Below, piece after piece: positions 62,388 to 64,000 of a stretch of 64,000 nt of DNA. The position numbers and the translations under genes are program-made. This DNA is from Aestuariibaculum sp. M13 (lineage in GTDB: Bacteria > Bacteroidota > Bacteroidia > Flavobacteriales > Flavobacteriaceae). The stretch lies in contig NZ_JANIAC010000001.1 in the NCBI RefSeq assembly GCF_024723255.1, positions 449,548 to 513,547 on the forward strand, read 5' to 3'. The notes beneath the pieces are model-generated. The model saw only the letters and a list, made by a program, of their open reading frames with translations. It was not told the origin of the DNA and searched no databases. Position 1 is the stretch's first letter, and each line of letters starts with the position of its first letter.

Positions 62388-63773
62388 TTAGATTAACGTT
62401 TTTATCTTTTCAATTATAGTATCAGCTAACGCATCTGCACTTTCCTGAGATGCGCTTTCTGTATAAATTCTGACAATCGGTTCGGTGTTTGATTTACGAA
62501 GGTGTACCCATTCGGTTTCAAAATCAATCTTCACGCCATCAATCGTATTCACGGCTTCATTTTTAAAATGTTCAGCTATTTGATCTAAAATAATATCAAC
62601 ATTTATTTCTGGCGTTAACTCTATTTTCTTCTTACTCATAAAATAATTTGGGTAAGAGTCACGTAATGCTTTACATGATATTTTTTGATGCGCTAAATGC
62701 GATAAAAATAAAGCCACACCCACCAGAGAATCTCTTCCGTAATGTGAATCCGGATAAATAATTCCGCCATTACCTTCACCGCCTATTACGGCATGAGCGG
62801 CTTTCATTTCAATAACTACGTTTACTTCACCAACAGCACTAGCCGTATAGGTTCCGCCATGCTTTACAGTGATATCTCTTAAAGCTCTTGATGATGATAA
62901 GTTAGACACTGTATTACCACCTTTCAGCCTTCCTAAAACATAATCGGCACAAGCAACAAGGGTGTACTCTTCGCCAAACATAGAACCATCTTCACAAATA
63001 AGCGCTAATCGGTCAACATCTGGATCGACCACAATACCAAAATCCGCTTGTTCATCTACAACCAATTTTGAGATATCGGTTAAATGTTCTTTCAAGGGTT
63101 CTGGGTTATGAGGAAAATGTCCGTTAGGCTCACAATACAACTTAACACACTCTACACCTAAACGCTCCAAAAATGCCGGAATAGCAAGGCCTCCGGTTGA
63201 ATTTACCGCATCAACTACCACTTTAAAACCTGCTCGCTTTACAGCTTCTGCATCGACTAATTTCAGTTTTAAAACTTCTTCTGTATGTTTTTCTATATAA
63301 CCTTCAACCTCAGTATAAACTCCTAAATGGTCAACTTCTGCAAAAGCATATGCATCATTTTCGGCTATTTTTAAAATTTTAGCGCCTTCAACACCATCTA
63401 AAAATTCACCTTTATTATTTAATAATTTTAAGGCATTCCACTGTTTTGGGTTATGACTTGCCGTGATGATAATTCCACCATCTGCACCTTCTAAAGGCAC
63501 AGCGACTTCAACGGTTGGGGTTGTAGACAAGCCTAAGTTTTTCACATTAATACCCAAACCAATTAAGGTCTGACTCACTAATGTGCTTATCATTGCTCCC
63601 GAAATTCGGGCATCTCGCCCTATAACAACGGTTAGTTTTTTATCTGGATTTTGCTCCTTTAACCACATACCATAAGCAGCGGCAAATTTCACAGCATCTA
63701 CAGGGGTTAAATTATCGCCTACGTTTCCACCAATGGTTCCACGAATCCCTGAGATTGATTTTATTAATGTCAT
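62388..63773 (-). CDS. glmM: Phosphoglucosamine mutase (alpha-D-phosphohexomutase family)
   Basis: 461 residues. It interconverts glucosamine-6-P and glucosamine-1-P for UDP-GlcNAc, peptidoglycan and lipopolysaccharide. Phosphoserine loop TASHNP has Ser106. The Mg motif is VVDPDVDR, the sugar-binding loop GGEGNGG, and the phosphate-binding loop RKSNTEPIVR. All four domains are present. The assignment to GlmM rather than phosphomannomutase follows the usual Bacteroidota annotation and is less certain than the family. Confidence 0.87.
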   Translation of the reverse strand: MTLIKSISGIRGTIGGNVGDNLTPVDAVKFAAAYGMWLKEQNPDKKLTVVIGRDARISGAMISTLVSQTLIGLGINVKNLGLSTTPTVEVAVPLEGADGGIIITASHNPKQWNALKLLNNKGEFLDGVEGAKILKIAENDAYAFAEVDHLGVYTEVEGYIEKHTEEVLKLKLVDAEAVKRAGFKVVVDAVNSTGGLAIPAFLERLGVECVKLYCEPNGHFPHNPEPLKEHLTDISKLVVDEQADFGIVVDPDVDRLALICEDGSMFGEEYTLVACADYVLGRLKGGNTVSNLSSSRALRDITVKHGGTYTASAVGEVNVVIEMKAAHAVIGGEGNGGIIYPDSHYGRDSLVGVALFLSHLAHQKISCKALRDSYPNYFMSKKKIELTPEINVDIILDQIAEHFKNEAVNTIDGVKIDFETEWVHLRKSNTEPIVRIYTESASQESADALADTIIEKIKTLI

Positions 63774-63788
63774 TGTATTTTATACATA

Positions 63789-64000
63789 TTAAGCTTGGTT
63801 CTCATGAAACTCGCACACATGTTTATGTATACGCATTAAATGTTTCATCATATTTTGGCAAGTCGCTTCACTCTTACCTTCTACTTCTAATGTTACATTA
63901 ATTTTATTTTCAGTATTCTGAAAACAACTAATACTAAACCATCCATTAGGAAAAAACACTTTCAATGCTTCTGATTCTTCGTTCTTAAGGAATAAATCAA
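63789..64000 (-). CDS. C-terminal fragment of an unidentified protein (cut by window edge)
   Basis: An open frame enters from the right edge and ends at a TAA at 63789-63791, giving about 70 residues. It reads LFLKNEESEALKVFFPNGWF, then a beta-like segment (INVTLEVEGKSEATC) and a His-rich C-terminal helix (MMKHLMRIHKHVCEFHENQA). Composition and frame look coding. I do not recognise the family. It lies 15 bases upstream of glmM in the same direction, so the two are probably co-transcribed. Confidence 0.6.
   Translation of the reverse strand, partial: DLFLKNEESEALKVFFPNGWFSISCFQNTENKINVTLEVEGKSEATCQNMMKHLMRIHKHVCEFHENQA

Overview
The window reads as part of the chromosome of a Flavobacteriaceae bacterium (phylum Bacteroidota), probably marine. 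The base composition is AT-rich. Promoters fit the Bacteroidota TTG-N17-23-TAnnTTTG pattern, most genes lack a Shine-Dalgarno sequence, and the tmRNA tag is GENNYALAA. Many genes belong to families typical of flavobacteria (DUF2851, DUF3500, DUF1361, S46 dipeptidyl-peptidase, TonB-type barrels, TlpA-like proteins). I see no rRNA, CRISPR array, insertion sequence or prophage, and apart from the two edge-truncated genes every gene I annotate is intact.

Region 1 (1-12855, minus strand) is the information-processing operon: four tRNAs (Thr-TGT, Tyr, Gly, Thr-GGT), tuf, tRNA-Trp, secE, nusG, rplK, rplA, rplJ, rplL, rpoB and rpoC (cut by the left edge). It starts from a good promoter at 12824-12853 and carries three hairpins without U-tracts between genes, probably processing or attenuation sites. 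Region 2 (12874-24853, mostly minus) holds the ribosome hibernation factor hpf, a Xer recombinase, a DUF3500 lipoprotein with a HupE-ectodomain-like partner, rpsU with a rare strong Shine-Dalgarno sequence, an acyl-CoA dehydrogenase, a ComEA-like HhH protein, an alanine/sodium symporter, a K+ channel, PspC, DUF2851, DUF2721 and a LolC/E-type permease.

Region 3 (24862-39239) has namZ plus a LACTB-like hydrolase (cell wall), a DPP11-type peptidase, a YkgJ protein, a methyltransferase, an NDH-2-like oxidoreductase, a TlpA-type thioredoxin, and an outer-membrane barrel paired with a 1008-residue TPR protein. Region 4 (39460-48151) begins with ftsE and continues into a very AT-rich surface-polysaccharide island: a zinc-ribbon methyltransferase, two GT2 and one GT4 glycosyltransferases, an EptC-like phosphoethanolamine transferase and two tandem Wzx-type flippases.

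Region 5 (48282-57129) holds typA, kdsA (metal-dependent type), an outer-membrane protein, a small membrane-protein/HTH/Coq4-like/DUF1361 cluster, an SDR enzyme and a saccharopine-dehydrogenase-like enzyme. Region 6 (57211-64000) has ssrA (tmRNA) behind a structured repeat that recurs at 23539, an ABM protein and methyltransferase, a large secreted GH2 glycosidase, a degenerate palindromic repeat, glmM, and the C-terminal end of an unidentified gene.

The most interesting signals are mainly non-coding: the structured repeat that starts at the predicted tmRNA transcription start, the promoter that fires from inside the hpf terminator hairpin, and the rpsU Shine-Dalgarno sequence. Among proteins, the Coq4-like zinc-motif protein next to a small HTH regulator and the single-pass HupE-ectodomain-like protein paired with DUF3500 stand out.
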